DNA of 42,023 nt from Hyphomicrobiales bacterium (lineage in GTDB: Bacteria > Pseudomonadota > Alphaproteobacteria > Rhizobiales > Xanthobacteraceae), in contig WHTP01000040.1 in assembly GCA_009377695.1 (NCBI GenBank), forward strand, positions 1 to 42,023, in the 5' to 3' direction. The stretch's first letter is position 1, and each line of letters starts with the position of its first letter. A program made the translations under genes and the position numbers. The notes under the pieces were generated by a model that ran no database searches, was not told the origin of the DNA, and was given only the letters and a program-made list of their open reading frames with translations. Shown in pieces: positions 8,228-17,959 of the stretch.

Positions 8228-10144
8228 ATGGCCAGCCACCGTTTCTGGGACCCGGCGATCTGGTTCTCCGTCGGCGTGCGCCGCAAGCCGACCGGATGGC
8301 TCACGTGGCTGGTGACGCCGCTGGCGGTTGCGCTGGCGGTCTACGTCATCGTCGCCGCCACGGTCCTGATCATCGCGCCCTGGGAGCTGACCGCGATATT
8401 CCTGTGCGGAATCATCACGCTCGCGTTTCTGTCAGTCGGCGCCTTCCCAAACTCCAATCCCGAGCGTCCGAGCGTGTTGGATTATGGGCTCGCGCTGGCG
8501 AGCTTCGCTACGGGCGTCTACTTCTCCCTGAAATCGCAGGAGTTCGTCGACCGGATCGCGTTGCTCAGTCCGCTCAGCGACCTGGATCTGGCGTTCGGTA
8601 TCCTGATGGTGCTGCTGACGCTGGAGATCACCCGTCGCACGACGGGGCTCGGCCTGACCGTCATCGTGCTGACCTTCATCGCGTACAATTTTTACGGACA
8701 CCTGCTCGGCGGCGTGCTCCAGCACGGCGAGATCGACTACGTCCACTTCATCGACATCATGGTCTACACCACCGACGGCATCATGGGCCTGCCGGCGCGG
8801 GTGGCTGCAACCTACGCCTTCATGTTCGTGCTGTTCGGGGTCGTGCTTTATTTTGCCAAAGGCGCCGATTTCTTCTTCGAAATCGCGGCGGCGATTTCCG
8901 GCGGCAGACCCGGCGGCCCGGCGAAGGTGGCCGTGGTGTCCTCGGGCATGTTCGGCATGGTTTCAGGGAGCCCGACGGCGGACGTGGTCACCACTGGTTC
9001 TGTGACTATTCCGGCGATGAAGCGGCTCGGCTATGGCGGCGCCGTCGCCGGCGCGGTGGAAACGGCCGCCTCCACCGGCGGAAGCCTCATGCCGCCGGTG
9101 ATGGGCTCGGCCGCGTTTCTGATGGCCGAGTACACCGGGATTTCCTATCGCGACATCGCCATTGCGGCGTTCCTGCCGGCGATCCTCTACTACATCTGCG
9201 TCTATGCCCAGGTGCACTTCCGCGCCGTCCGGCTGAAGCTCGTGGGTCTCGATCCCTCCGAGATCCCGTCAGTATCGAGTTCGCTCCGGAAGGGTGCCGT
9301 GTTCTTCGTGCCGCTGACGGTGCTCACCGTCTCCTTGCTCTACGGTTTCACCGCGACGATGGTCGCGATCTTCGGCACACTGGCCGTCATCGTCGTGTCC
9401 TGGTTTCGCAGCGATACGCGGCTCGGCCCGGTCGCGCTGTGGAATGCCTTAGCGGAGACCACCTTCCGCATGGTGCCGGTCGCGGGCGCGACGGCGGCCG
9501 CCGGGCTCGTGATCGCCGGCATCACGATGACCGGACTTGCCTCCAAATTTGCCCACATCGTCTATGGCATGACCGATGCCAATCAGTTCCTGGCTCTCGT
9601 CGTCGGTGGGATGCTGACGCTCATCCTCGGCTGCGGCATGCCAACGCCGTCCGCATACATTCTGGCTGCCGTATTGATGGGTCCGCTGATGGATCAGCTC
9701 GGGGTCAATCTGCTGGCAGGCCAGTTGTTCCTGCTCTATTTCGCCGTCATGTCGGCGATCACGCCGCCCGTCGCTGTTGCCGCCTATGCCGCGGCGTCGA
9801 TCGCAGAGGACAATCCGATGACGATCGCGGCTCATGCGGTGAAGCTTGCGCTCGCCGCTTTCGTCGTGCCTTTTGTCTTCGTGTTCGGGCCGGAGCTGTT
9901 GTGGGTCGGTCCGCTATGGAAGACCGCCATCACCTTCGTCACGGCGGCGGTCGCATTGGTACTGCTCGCGGCTGCCATCGAGCGCTATTCCAAATGGAGC
10001 GACGTCTGGTGGACGCGGCTCCTGTTGGCCGCCGGCGCGCTATGCATGATCGCTCCCGACCTCCGGCTCACCGCCCTGGGGGTGGCGGTCGTGGCGGTGG
10101 CCCTGGTCCTGAACCGGTTGCAGATGCGGCTGGCGACCGCCTGA
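8228..10144 (+). CDS. TRAP transporter fused permease (DctQM, TAXI type)
   Basis: A 638-residue inner-membrane protein fusing the small and large TRAP permease subunits, coupling solute uptake to an ion gradient. Roughly sixteen or more hydrophobic segments are visible. The DctM core is shown by GMFGMVSGSPTADVVTTGSVTIPAM, by the ETAASTGGSLMPPVMG-type motif, and by the second inverted repeat GCGMPTPSAYILAAV with ITPPVAVAAYAAASIA. The ATG at 8228 follows GAGAGATC. It is cotranscribed with the upstream TAXI-binding protein. Its end lies 187 bp before the tRNA-Gly gene, and nothing else is seen in that gap. Confidence 0.9.
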   Translation: MASHRFWDPAIWFSVGVRRKPTGWLTWLVTPLAVALAVYVIVAATVLIIAPWELTAIFLCGIITLAFLSVGAFPNSNPERPSVLDYGLALASFATGVYFSLKSQEFVDRIALLSPLSDLDLAFGILMVLLTLEITRRTTGLGLTVIVLTFIAYNFYGHLLGGVLQHGEIDYVHFIDIMVYTTDGIMGLPARVAATYAFMFVLFGVVLYFAKGADFFFEIAAAISGGRPGGPAKVAVVSSGMFGMVSGSPTADVVTTGSVTIPAMKRLGYGGAVAGAVETAASTGGSLMPPVMGSAAFLMAEYTGISYRDIAIAAFLPAILYYICVYAQVHFRAVRLKLVGLDPSEIPSVSSSLRKGAVFFVPLTVLTVSLLYGFTATMVAIFGTLAVIVVSWFRSDTRLGPVALWNALAETTFRMVPVAGATAAAGLVIAGITMTGLASKFAHIVYGMTDANQFLALVVGGMLTLILGCGMPTPSAYILAAVLMGPLMDQLGVNLLAGQLFLLYFAVMSAITPPVAVAAYAAASIAEDNPMTIAAHAVKLALAAFVVPFVFVFGPELLWVGPLWKTAITFVTAAVALVLLAAAIERYSKWSDVWWTRLLLAAGALCMIAPDLRLTALGVAVVAVALVLNRLQMRLATA

Positions 10145-10331
10145 GTGGCATGGCCGCCGTCGCGGGCAAAAGCTTGGTTCCGCGGCGCCGGCCGGCTAGC
10201 CAGAACAGATCCTTCAGATCGCGTAGAACGGCCCGGGACGGCAAACGGTTGCATTGCCGGGTGGCATTTGGCATAGCTTCGCTGGCGCGGCCCGGTCTCC
10301 TTTGGACTGTGCCGCCATTACCCACTCGGAT

Positions 10332-10407
<76 letters not shown>

Positions 10408-10456
10408 ATTTTCTCAGCAAATTCAGATGCTCAGATGATGCCCTCCGGGCGCTATT

Positions 10457-10502
10457 TGCTTACACAACCGCATTGGGAAGAGAATGTAAGCTCCCTGTAA
10501 GC
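10457..10502. promoter_or_regulatory. Putative integrase arm-site array, left end
   Basis: TGCTTACA at 10457 is the reverse complement of the TGTAAGC motif, which then appears at 10485 and 10496 in direct orientation. The same three motifs with the same offsets (0, 28, 39) occur at 34632-34677 at the other end. Binding by the island integrase is inferred from this symmetry and from the position 50 bp inside the core repeat. Confidence 0.65.
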
Positions 10503-10657
10503 ACCGGAGAGTGAGCATTGGGACGCGGTGTCGTAGCGTCGGCGATTTCGTGGACCGGCGGATTCGAGAACGAAGCGACCTGAACTAATTCGAGAGCAAA
10601 ATCCCGCCCTTGTGGGGGCGGCCGATGTTCGCGAACTTGAATCGCGATTTGAATACC

Positions 10658-10858
10658 TTTGCGAGCGCTGCCGAACTCGGGTTCTCGGAATTGACGATCG
10701 CCGGGCTACTGGGACACGCATCTCAAGGCGTGACCCAGCGCTACATCCACCTTGATGCAGCCCTCATCCTGGCGGCTGACCGAGTATCACGACATATCGC
10801 CGATCTTCTAGATGGATGCGCGGTTGGTGAGGACATCCCAATGCACCAACTGCCGTAG
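10658..10858 (+). pseudogene. C-terminal fragment of a tyrosine integrase
   Basis: About 66 codons resembling only the catalytic C-terminus of a P4-type integrase: LGFSELTIAGLLGH, then VTQRYIHLD with the catalytic Tyr, and a helix ending in IADLLDG. The N-terminal, core-binding and first catalytic Arg regions are absent, and the open frame before 10658 does not resemble an integrase. It is clearly related to, but not a copy of, the full integrase at 33344-34612 (compare LGFSELTIAAMLGH and VTQGYVHID). It probably remains from an earlier element at the same tRNA. Confidence 0.8.
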
Positions 10859-10932
10859 CCGCCGAATAGCGCGGTCACGAACGGTATCATGATTTTCCTG
10901 CGGACCGCCGGCGTATTCGGCCGCCATCTTCG

Positions 10933-11649
10933 TTATCGCGTTTTCTGCGCCTTCAGGTCACACCGGCCGACCAAGAGGTGGCGATATCGATATCGGAGCT
11001 CGGTGATCGCAAGCTCGTCCAATTCGCCCCGTCGGTAGCGTGCTCGAACGTCGGCGAGCACGTCGGTCGGAAGAGCACACAGCAGCTCCCACCCTTCAGC
11101 GGCATTGCCGACCATCGCAACGATCTCGGTGTCGTAACGCGCCTCCTGATCCTCGCTGCGCGCCGGTCGATGACCTGTCATTGCAAAGCCCAGCGATCCA
11201 TCACGCTGCGTCGTGGCTTGGAGCTGCTTCAGTTTTTTATTCTTCAGTTCTTTATAAGCGGGTCCCTTTTGGACCCGCGGCCACAATTTGGATTTGTTAG
11301 CCCCTGCAGTGATTTGCGCCTCTGTGCACTTATCCACAGAGCGGGTCACCGCCTCGGGCACATCCCGGACGACATAATCCACCCGACCAAATCGTTGGTC
11401 ATCCGCCATGCGCTGCTGCTCCCGGGTGATATAACCGGTGCTGATCAGCTCGCGAAAAATGCGCTGGAGCTTCTTGCGGCCGATCTTGAGCGTCCATCCC
11501 ACCTGCTCGAGCCGCACGGACCACTTGTGGGGGCGAGACAGTAGATAACCGAGCACACCCTTGGCCTCGATCGACAGGCGCTCGTCGAGAAAGATCGCAT
11601 TCGGCAGGATCGTGAAGTGCGCCCTGTGCTCGCGCCGAACGATGGTCAC
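10933..11649 (-). CDS. Winged-helix replication-initiator-like protein
   Basis: A 238-residue protein whose first half, from FTILPNAIFLDERLS through AKGVLGYLLSRPHKW and KIGRKKLQRIFRELISTGYI, is a helix-turn-helix module of the type found in plasmid and integrative-element replication initiators and DnaD-like proteins. The second half is charged and unassigned. The GTG at 11649 has GGAG about 11 nt upstream; the open frame continues to 11847, but that part looks unlike protein. In comparable islands this gene is followed by partition and transfer genes before the relaxase; here those are missing. A transcription-factor role is an alternative. Confidence 0.65.
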   Translation of the reverse strand: MTIVRREHRAHFTILPNAIFLDERLSIEAKGVLGYLLSRPHKWSVRLEQVGWTLKIGRKKLQRIFRELISTGYITREQQRMADDQRFGRVDYVVRDVPEAVTRSVDKCTEAQITAGANKSKLWPRVQKGPAYKELKNKKLKQLQATTQRDGSLGFAMTGHRPARSEDQEARYDTEIVAMVGNAAEGWELLCALPTDVLADVRARYRRGELDELAITELRYRYRHLLVGRCDLKAQKTR

Positions 11650-12079
11650 CGGCGTGTGTCTCCGGCGAGTCGATCGACATCGGGAGCAGCGCCAGTTTGG
11701 AATCGACAGTGTCGCGGCGAGCGCGGATCGATCGGAAATGCTTTGCGCGTTCCGGAATGAACAAGCAGGTTCGTCGTTTGCCGGGAAGGAGCGAGTGTCC
11801 GGCTCAGGACTGGTGGCTTCGTCGCCATGCGGCGCTACCTTGCACACCCTGCCATGAGCGGCGTGCGGACCGAATGGCCCAAATGTTCTCCAGAGTGCGA
11901 TCTTGCCCTGCGCTCGCGATTAGCTCGTTGGGCACACCGCATCGAACGGTGCCGATCAAGCCGAGCCTACAGACCACGCCGTAATAGCGCGCCAGAGCCG
12001 TACGAGCTTGATGGACCGCCGCAGGTTGGCGAACGAGTGGGCATCCGTGAAAGACAATCCACCGTGGCCTCTGCGGCTG
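11650..12079. other. Gene-free stretch between initiator-like gene and relaxase
   Basis: About 430 bp with no convincing protein, RNA gene or strong repeat on either strand. In related integrative elements ParA-like and transfer genes occupy this place, so it may be a deletion scar. That interpretation is inference from memory of such elements. Confidence 0.4.
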
Positions 12080-14134
12080 CTACAGACCCATGCCGCGCCC
12101 GATGGCGCGTCCAAGCTGCCAGGAGACGTCGCCGCCGCGCATCACGCCCATCACTTGGCGGCCGATCTCCTTCTCAAGCACGGGTCGCCAGGGCACCAGA
12201 GTGAAGCCGAGCCCGTCGTCGATCATGGCGAAGCGACCGCTGGCAAGCTGGGCAGACCCGAGAAGCTTGCCGCGGACCGTTTGTCCTTCATGGACAGGCT
12301 GGAAGGCGAGACCGCGTTTGGCGGCGAGTTGTCGGCCGACGCGGTCGACCTCCTGATGCGTCAGGGTGCCGATGAGATCGGCTTTGACTCGGAGTTGACC
12401 TTGCGGTGTCCGACTGGCGTGTCCTTGCCGGATGAGCTCATCCGTGCGCCGCTCCAGAGCTTGGCGCACCTCGGCGCCGAATCCGCCGGTGGCAAGCGCG
12501 CCGCGATCGCGGCCGACCAGCTGACGATCGAGCCAAGTCGCGCCATCGCTGGTGACCTGCTGGTCGAGGTCGTAAGCGCAGAGGACGCGCATTCGAGTCT
12601 GACGCCCCTGGGCAACCTCATAGGCGGCGGCACGGGCTTCGAAGTCCTCCGGGATGAGCCAGCGGTCGGCACTGACCCGCTCTATGATGCCGGCACGGCG
12701 AAGCGCTTCGAGGCGCCTGACGTGCGCGCCGACATAGGCGTCGAAGTCTCCGCCCGGGATGCGGGCATTGCTGTGCTCGGCAAGCGCCCGGTGCTCGCTC
12801 GGACGATAGACCCCCGTGCCGCGGGCGACTTCGGCGATGTTGCGATCGGCCGGGCGTTGGGAACGGCCGCGCCCGACCTCGACGATGGCGCCGATGGACG
12901 CGTCCGCGGTAGCCGATGAGTCCGTTAGCGACACGTAGTGAACCCGCCCGTCGATGCCGTCGACGATAACCTCGATGCGGTCGCCGAGCTCATCGGTGAG
13001 CTGCTTGTCGATCATGCGGCCCACGATGGGTGTCCCTACTTCTCCGCCGTGCAGGTTGAGGGTTTCGGGGCTGCGTTCCTGGCCGCGGGCCGCGAGCGCT
13101 CGGTTGATGGCCTTGACGATGTCGCCACGCTCGCCAAGCTCGCGCATGGTGGGTTCGAGCCGCTCCGAGAGCGTCCACACCCCTGGCTCGGCCTCCTGAG
13201 CCAACCCGTAGCGTTCCAGGGTCTGCAGGCGGCCGATGCGCAGCGACCGATCGAAGTCTCCGCGGACCTGGCCGGCCTCGGGCCGCAGGTCAAGCACCTG
13301 CTCCGTAGCCTCCGTCAGCATGGCGCGGTCGATGCGGGTGAAGTGCTCGGCCGAGACCTCGGCCGTGAGCTTGGTCCGCAGCTCCCGGTCGGTCTCCGGG
13401 CCAAGCTCGAGCGTCGCCCGTTCTTGGGCGCGCAGCCGCACCCCGTCGGTGATGTAGTCCTGGGCAATGATAAGGTCCTTGCCCCGCTCGTCGCGGCCGC
13501 GGACGATGACGTGGCTGTGCGGGCGGCCGGTGTTGAAGTGGTCGACCGCGACCCAATCGAGCCGGGTGCCGAGATCCGCCTCCATCTGCCGCATCACGTC
13601 GCGGGTGAAAGCGCGCAGGTCTGAGAGCCGATCACCGTCCTCCGGGGCGACGATGAAGCGGAACTGGTGGCGGTCCTCCCGGCCGCGCTCCGTGAACTCC
13701 TTGCCGTCCGCCGCGTCGGTGTCAGCGGCGTAGAGCCGGCCACGCTCGCCGTCGCGGGTCGTGCCATCGCGCTGCAGGTAGCGGATGTGGGCGTCGGCTG
13801 CGCGGCTACCAACCTTGAGGCGCATGATCCGCGCCTTGACCACGACCCGGCGCATGCGCTGCCCAGGCCCGCGTTCAGCGGCCAACCGCTTGAGCCGATC
13901 GGCAACGGCCTGGCCGCGACCGATCCGGGAGCACCTTCCCTTCCTGGGCCGCTTGCGCGCGCTACCGCGCCGACGCTCGCCGCGCATCTCGGCAAGCTTG
14001 AGCGGACCGCCGTTGGCCTTGGTCGCGGCCCGCATGACCTGCGCCACAAAGGATCGGGAATCGCTTCCACGGCCGCCGCGATCTCGTACGCGGCCGGGTC
14101 TCGGGCGAAAGTCGAAGCTATCGTCGTGCGTCAT
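12080..14134 (-). CDS. VirD2/DUF3363-type relaxase
   Basis: A 684-residue conjugative relaxase predicted to nick one strand at an origin of transfer and stay bound to its 5' end. The N-terminal nuclease domain shows HIRYLQRDG (candidate catalytic Tyr119) and VAVDHFNTGRPHSHVIVRG, giving the metal-binding His triad at residues 199, 206 and 208. The C-terminal two thirds are the DUF3363 region often found in proteobacterial integrative elements. The ATG at 14134 gives the family start (MTHDD); an ATG at 14161 is possible. No ribosome binding site is obvious. The reading frame is intact, although partner genes for transfer are absent, so any transfer would need help from another element. Confidence 0.88.
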   Translation of the reverse strand: MTHDDSFDFRPRPGRVRDRGGRGSDSRSFVAQVMRAATKANGGPLKLAEMRGERRRGSARKRPRKGRCSRIGRGQAVADRLKRLAAERGPGQRMRRVVVKARIMRLKVGSRAADAHIRYLQRDGTTRDGERGRLYAADTDAADGKEFTERGREDRHQFRFIVAPEDGDRLSDLRAFTRDVMRQMEADLGTRLDWVAVDHFNTGRPHSHVIVRGRDERGKDLIIAQDYITDGVRLRAQERATLELGPETDRELRTKLTAEVSAEHFTRIDRAMLTEATEQVLDLRPEAGQVRGDFDRSLRIGRLQTLERYGLAQEAEPGVWTLSERLEPTMRELGERGDIVKAINRALAARGQERSPETLNLHGGEVGTPIVGRMIDKQLTDELGDRIEVIVDGIDGRVHYVSLTDSSATADASIGAIVEVGRGRSQRPADRNIAEVARGTGVYRPSEHRALAEHSNARIPGGDFDAYVGAHVRRLEALRRAGIIERVSADRWLIPEDFEARAAAYEVAQGRQTRMRVLCAYDLDQQVTSDGATWLDRQLVGRDRGALATGGFGAEVRQALERRTDELIRQGHASRTPQGQLRVKADLIGTLTHQEVDRVGRQLAAKRGLAFQPVHEGQTVRGKLLGSAQLASGRFAMIDDGLGFTLVPWRPVLEKEIGRQVMGVMRGGDVSWQLGRAIGRGMGL

Positions 14135-14362
14135 GGTCGGCAGATTGCGCCGACGATCCATTCATTCAAGCTCGAACCACGACACCTCGCATGACAGCGA
14201 TGAAATACTTGCGCTCTTCGGTGCAATGCACCTCGCGCGGACCGCGACGGCGTCGCATGTGATGTGCAAGCCCCAACGTGCAGACAACCGCTTGGCCTTC
14301 GCAGAAGGCCGCAAACGCCAGTTTGCTTTAATCTTGCGATCCCCGGTCGTCGCCGCGTCGCC
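14135..14362. other. Intergenic region upstream of relaxase; candidate oriT
   Basis: Origins of transfer commonly lie just upstream of the relaxase gene. This 228-bp gap holds one clean hairpin, GGCCTTC-GCA-GAAGGCC at 14294-14310, and no gene. The IS66 relic begins at 14363. The oriT role is a guess from position. Confidence 0.3.
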
Positions 14363-14444
14363 GTAACCGTCCGGTCCCTGCACACAGTTAGAATAGTGCA
14401 ATCGCGCAGCATGTGGGGTTCCTTCGTGACATGGAGGATCTCCG

Positions 14445-15346
14445 ATGGCGTTTCGTCGCTCGTGGGAAAAAGCGAACAACCCGTACTGGTCGACGCACGT
14501 TGCGACCTGGTATCGCAGCCGTCAGAGCGCGGAGGACTATTGCCGCCGGCGCAAGCTTTCGATCGCAACATTTGAGCGATGGATGCGCCATCTGGTGAGC
14601 CCGGAGGATCTGCGCGAGCGTGCAGAAAACGCCCGGAAATTGGGCCGGGAAGCGCCGGAACGGCAGGGCAAGAACGGGCAGCCGAAGCGCCGCAGAAGGC
14701 CTCCGCGCTATCGCTGCAGTGTGCGCAGCGACGACGGTCCCGTCGCTCTTCGGGCGTTCTGGAGCATGCATGTCGAAGCGATGAACTGGAGCGGCATGGG
14801 GCTTGCCGAGTATGCCGCAGCGCTCAGTCTTTCGCCGCATGCATTGCGCATCTGGGTGATCGCCTGGAAGAATCCGGCGACGAAATGGACTGGCGATCCC
14901 TGCTTCATCCGAGTGCTCGGGCCCAATTAAGCAGCGCCGCTAATTGCGCGCGGCCCAAATATCGCTTGACACCGCAAGCGGTGGACGGTCGGTCGAACCG
15001 GCGCCGCTTCAGCGACGAGCAGAAGCGAGCGATTGTGCAGGAGACGGAAAAGCCCGGCGCCAGCGTGGCACAGGTCTGTCGCCGGCATGGCATTGCCACC
15101 AGCATGCTCTTCCGCTGGCGGGTCGAATTCGATCTGACCGCTCGCAAGGCGCCGCAACTGGCAACGGTGGCGCTCGCCGACGGCGCGGCGAATCCGCCGG
15201 CGCTCGCTGCGTTGCGCGATCTCGTGCAGCCGCCCGACGGGATGATAGCAATCGAACTAGAAGATGGACGGCGCGTCTTTGCGCCAGCCGGCAGCAATCC
15301 AGCTGCGGTGGAGCGGCAGCTTGCCAAAAGGGAGACGTCGCGATGA
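14445..15346 (+). pseudogene. tnpA: IS66 tnpA accessory protein, frameshifted
   Basis: The first part runs in one frame to about 14858 (MAFRRSWEKANNPYW, YCRRRKLSIATFERWMRHL, NWSGMGLAEYAAALSLSPHALR). The homologous continuation (DRLEESGDEMDWRSLLHPSARAQ, then FSDEQKRAIVQETEKPGA and the VCRRHGIATSMLFRWR helix-turn-helix) is in another frame. Joined, they give the roughly 300-residue IS66 TnpA known in rhizobia. A single indel near 14855-14862 explains it. The 3' end overlaps tnpB by four bases (ATGA). Confidence 0.78.
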
Positions 15347-15696
15347 TCGTTGTTCCGGCAGGCGTGAAGGTACACCTGGCGCTGGGCTACACCGACATGC
15401 GAAAAGGACTCGATGGCCTCGCTACGCTGATCCAGGAACATCTAAAGAAGGATCCGTTCTCGGGCCATCTGTTCGTCTTCCGCGGTAAGAAGGCTTCGCT
15501 CCTGAAAATTCTGTTTTGGGATGGCACGGGGCTGTGTCTGTTCACCAAACGCATCGATCGCGGAAGCTTTTGGTGGCCACGCGCGGCGGAGCCTGGCGGC
15601 TCGGTGACGCTGTCGCCGGCGCAGCTCGCGATGCTGCTCGAAGGCATCGACTGGCGCACGCCGGAGCGTTTTTGGCGACCGCTTTTGGCAGGCTGA
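15343..15696 (+). CDS. tnpB: IS66 family TnpB accessory protein
   Basis: A 117-residue IS66 Orf2 protein needed with TnpA and TnpC for transposition in studied members. The signature VKVHLALGYTDMRKGLDGLA, followed by HLFVFRGKKASLLKILFWDG and LFTKRIDRGSFWWP, is complete. The start ATG overlaps the tnpA stop as ATGA, which suggests translational coupling. The reading frame is intact, unlike its neighbours in the element. Confidence 0.93.
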   Translation: MIVVPAGVKVHLALGYTDMRKGLDGLATLIQEHLKKDPFSGHLFVFRGKKASLLKILFWDGTGLCLFTKRIDRGSFWWPRAAEPGGSVTLSPAQLAMLLEGIDWRTPERFWRPLLAG

Positions 15697-15765
15697 ATCG
15701 CAAAAACCTGCATCAAATAAGGCGAAGTCGCTTCTTCGAATCAGCGTGTTCGAGTAGAATCGGAC

Positions 15766-17293
15766 ATGCAGTTCGATCTCGATAATCTCGCAACAGACAC
15801 AGCGCTTCTGCATCGCCTGGTTCGCGATATTGTCGGCACGATCGAACATCACAACACTGAAATCGAGCGCCTGAAATCGATCATCAAGCAGTTGCAGCGC
15901 ACGCAGTGTGGCCGCCGCTCCGAGCGTCTCGATCCTGATCAGCTGGCGCTCGGGCTTGAAGATCTCGACGGCGATGTCGCGCGCGAACACGAGAGCCGCC
16001 CACAGATTGAGAAGCCACAAACTGAACGGTCTTCCCATCGCAAGCCACTGCCCGACCATCTGCTGCGCGAGGATGTGCGGCTCGATATCGACGACATGAC
16101 CTGCGCCTGCTGCGGCGGCGCGCTGCATGCCATCGGGGAGAACGTGAGCGAGATGCTGGACTGGGTTCCGGCGCAGCTGCGCGTGATCCGCACCACCCGC
16201 CCCAAATATGCCTGCCGGACCTGCGAGACAGTGGTGCAGGCGCCAGCTCCAGAGCGGGTGATCGCTGGCGGCTTGGCAACGCCGGCGCTGCTCGCCCAGG
16301 TGGTTGTCAGCAAATATTGCGATCACACGCCGCTCTATCGGCAGTCGCAGATCTTGCCCGTCACGGTGTTGAGATCGAACGCTCGACACTCGCGGGCTGG
16401 GTCGGCGGTGTCTGCTGGTGGCTCGAAGCCTTGCACGAGAGATTGTGCAAGAACGTCTTTGCGTCCGATCATCTTTGCCGATGACACGCCCGTCCCGGTG
16501 CTCGATCCGGGCCGTGGGCGTACAAAGACCGGACGTCTTTGGGTCTACGCACGCGAGCAGAGACCGTGGGCGGGACTTGCGTTTCCTGCGGCCGTCTATC
16601 TGTTCGCGCCTGATCGTAAGGCCCGAGCGTCCGGCATCGCATCTCGAGCACTTCAAGGGCGTTCTCCACGTTGACGGCTATGCCGGGTTCGAACAATTGA
16701 CCGGCAAGGGCGATATCGTCCTTGCTGCGTGCTGGGCGCACACGCGGCGCAAGTTTTATGAGGTCGCCCAAGCGACCAGTGCGCCTCTTGCCGAGGAAGC
16801 CTTGCGCCGGATCGGTGAACTGTATGCCATTGAAGCTGAAGTCCGAGGTCAGCCGCCGCCTTAGCGTCCTGCAGCACGACAAAGCCGATCGAAACCGATT
16901 GTCGATGCATTCCGCATCTGGCTCGAACAACAACTGCCGCTCATCTCCGGCCGTAGCACACTTGTCGAGGCCATGCGCTACGCATTTGCCCGATGGGACG
17001 GCCTGACCCGCTTTCTGCATGATGGGCGCATCGAGCTCGACACCAATCCGGTCGAACGCGCGATCCGTCCTGTGGCCCTCAGGCGCAAGAATCATCTGTT
17101 CGCGGGCAGCGATGGTGGTGGCGCCAGGTGGGCCATCGTCTGTTCGTTGATCGAGACCGCGAAGTTGAACGACGTCGAGCCATACGCCTATCTGCGTGAT
17201 GTTCTCACCCGCATGGTCAACGGCCATCCCGTCAATCACCTCGACGAACTTCTGCCGTGGGCTTGGAAAGCCGCAAGTCCTGTCAATCCCTGA
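15766..17293 (+). pseudogene. tnpC: IS66 tnpC transposase, multiple frameshifts
   Basis: The N-terminal part is in one frame to about 16365 (leucine-zipper-like region, then the zinc-finger-like CACCGGALH). The expected VEIERSTLAGWVGG segment is in another frame. The catalytic FADDTPVPVLDPG segment returns to the first frame, LHVDGYAGFEQL lies in a third, and after a stop at 16862 the PIVDAFRIWLEQQLPL segment is shifted again before RIELDTNPVERAIRP to the end. At least four indels and one stop show that it is inactive. All three acidic catalytic regions are still recognisable. Confidence 0.85.
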
Positions 17294-17319
17294 CATCAGT
17301 GCAAGCTCCGGACGCTTAC

Positions 17320-17959
17320 CGTCTACGCGTCTACGGTCTACACGTCTACGGGTCGGATGTTTTGCACTTCGTCACGCATTGTCGACTTTCTCCTTCGTTA
17401 CGACAAGGCCCTCTGATCCACGCGCGAGAGCGCCACTCCGCTGCACCAACGAGTCGCGGTGCGCCGTGCAGTCTTCCGCACTCAGCGACGGCACAACGTT
17501 GCTCTAAGACTGCAGCAGGGAATCTGTCGCGGTGCATCATTCCATCAGTCTGACGGGGCAGCATCACCGGCAATCCCACGCGATCCTCAGAACAGAAGCA
17601 TTAAGGGCAGTCACGGCAATCATCGTGCCAACAGCGAGTGCAATGGAAATCTGATGCCTATGCGGGCCGCTTCTTCTCGTTCCCAGTGTCACCCCCGACC
17701 AGATCTCATGTAGCTCGGCAAGACTTGTAGCTGCTCGCCGCAATATGTTCCCGCCGCAGTTTCTGTATGCCTAACACAAACAAAAGAATGCCACAGGGAC
17801 GCCCCCCGCATTTCTTAAGCCTTCAAACCAATACGCGTGGACGCCGCCGCTGAGTCTTCTAGTCTTGCCTCCTGCTTGGCTCGCATCGATTGCCGAGGGA
17901 CTGAGGGCTGGCATCCGTGCCCATGCCCGCTGGCGAAGCTGTTGTTGAGGGAGCAAACG
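17320..17959. other. Gene-free stretch after the IS66 relic
   Basis: About 640 bp with no convincing gene. It begins with a short array of four GTCTAC units (17321-17352) directly abutting the IS66 end. The last 20 bp hold the AGGGAG ribosome binding site of the CoA-transferase gene; the promoter of that operon should lie in the right part but no confident -35/-10 pair stands out. Confidence 0.5.

Larger units (their letters stand above)
14363..17319 (+). mobile_element. IS66-family insertion sequence, decayed
   Basis: Imperfect terminal inverted repeats bound it: GTAACCGTCCGGTCCCTGCAC at 14363-14383 and the reverse complement of GTGCAAGCTCCGGACGCTTAC at 17299-17319, sharing GTAA-n-CGTCCGG and TGCAC. 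Length is 2957 bp with the usual tnpA-tnpB-tnpC order. tnpA and tnpC are frameshifted, tnpB is intact. The expected 8-bp target duplication is not visible (GCGTCGCC on the left, CGTCTACG on the right), so one flank has been altered or the copy arose by recombination. Confidence 0.85.

Noticed and set aside
12008-12919. Plus-strand 303-codon frame in the relaxase region
   Set aside because: Antisense shadow of the relaxase; no recognisable motif.
14445-14930. A stand-alone 161-residue new gene at the start of the IS66 element
   Set aside because: It continues in sense, in another frame, into the known TnpA C-terminus, so it is the front half of a frameshifted tnpA.
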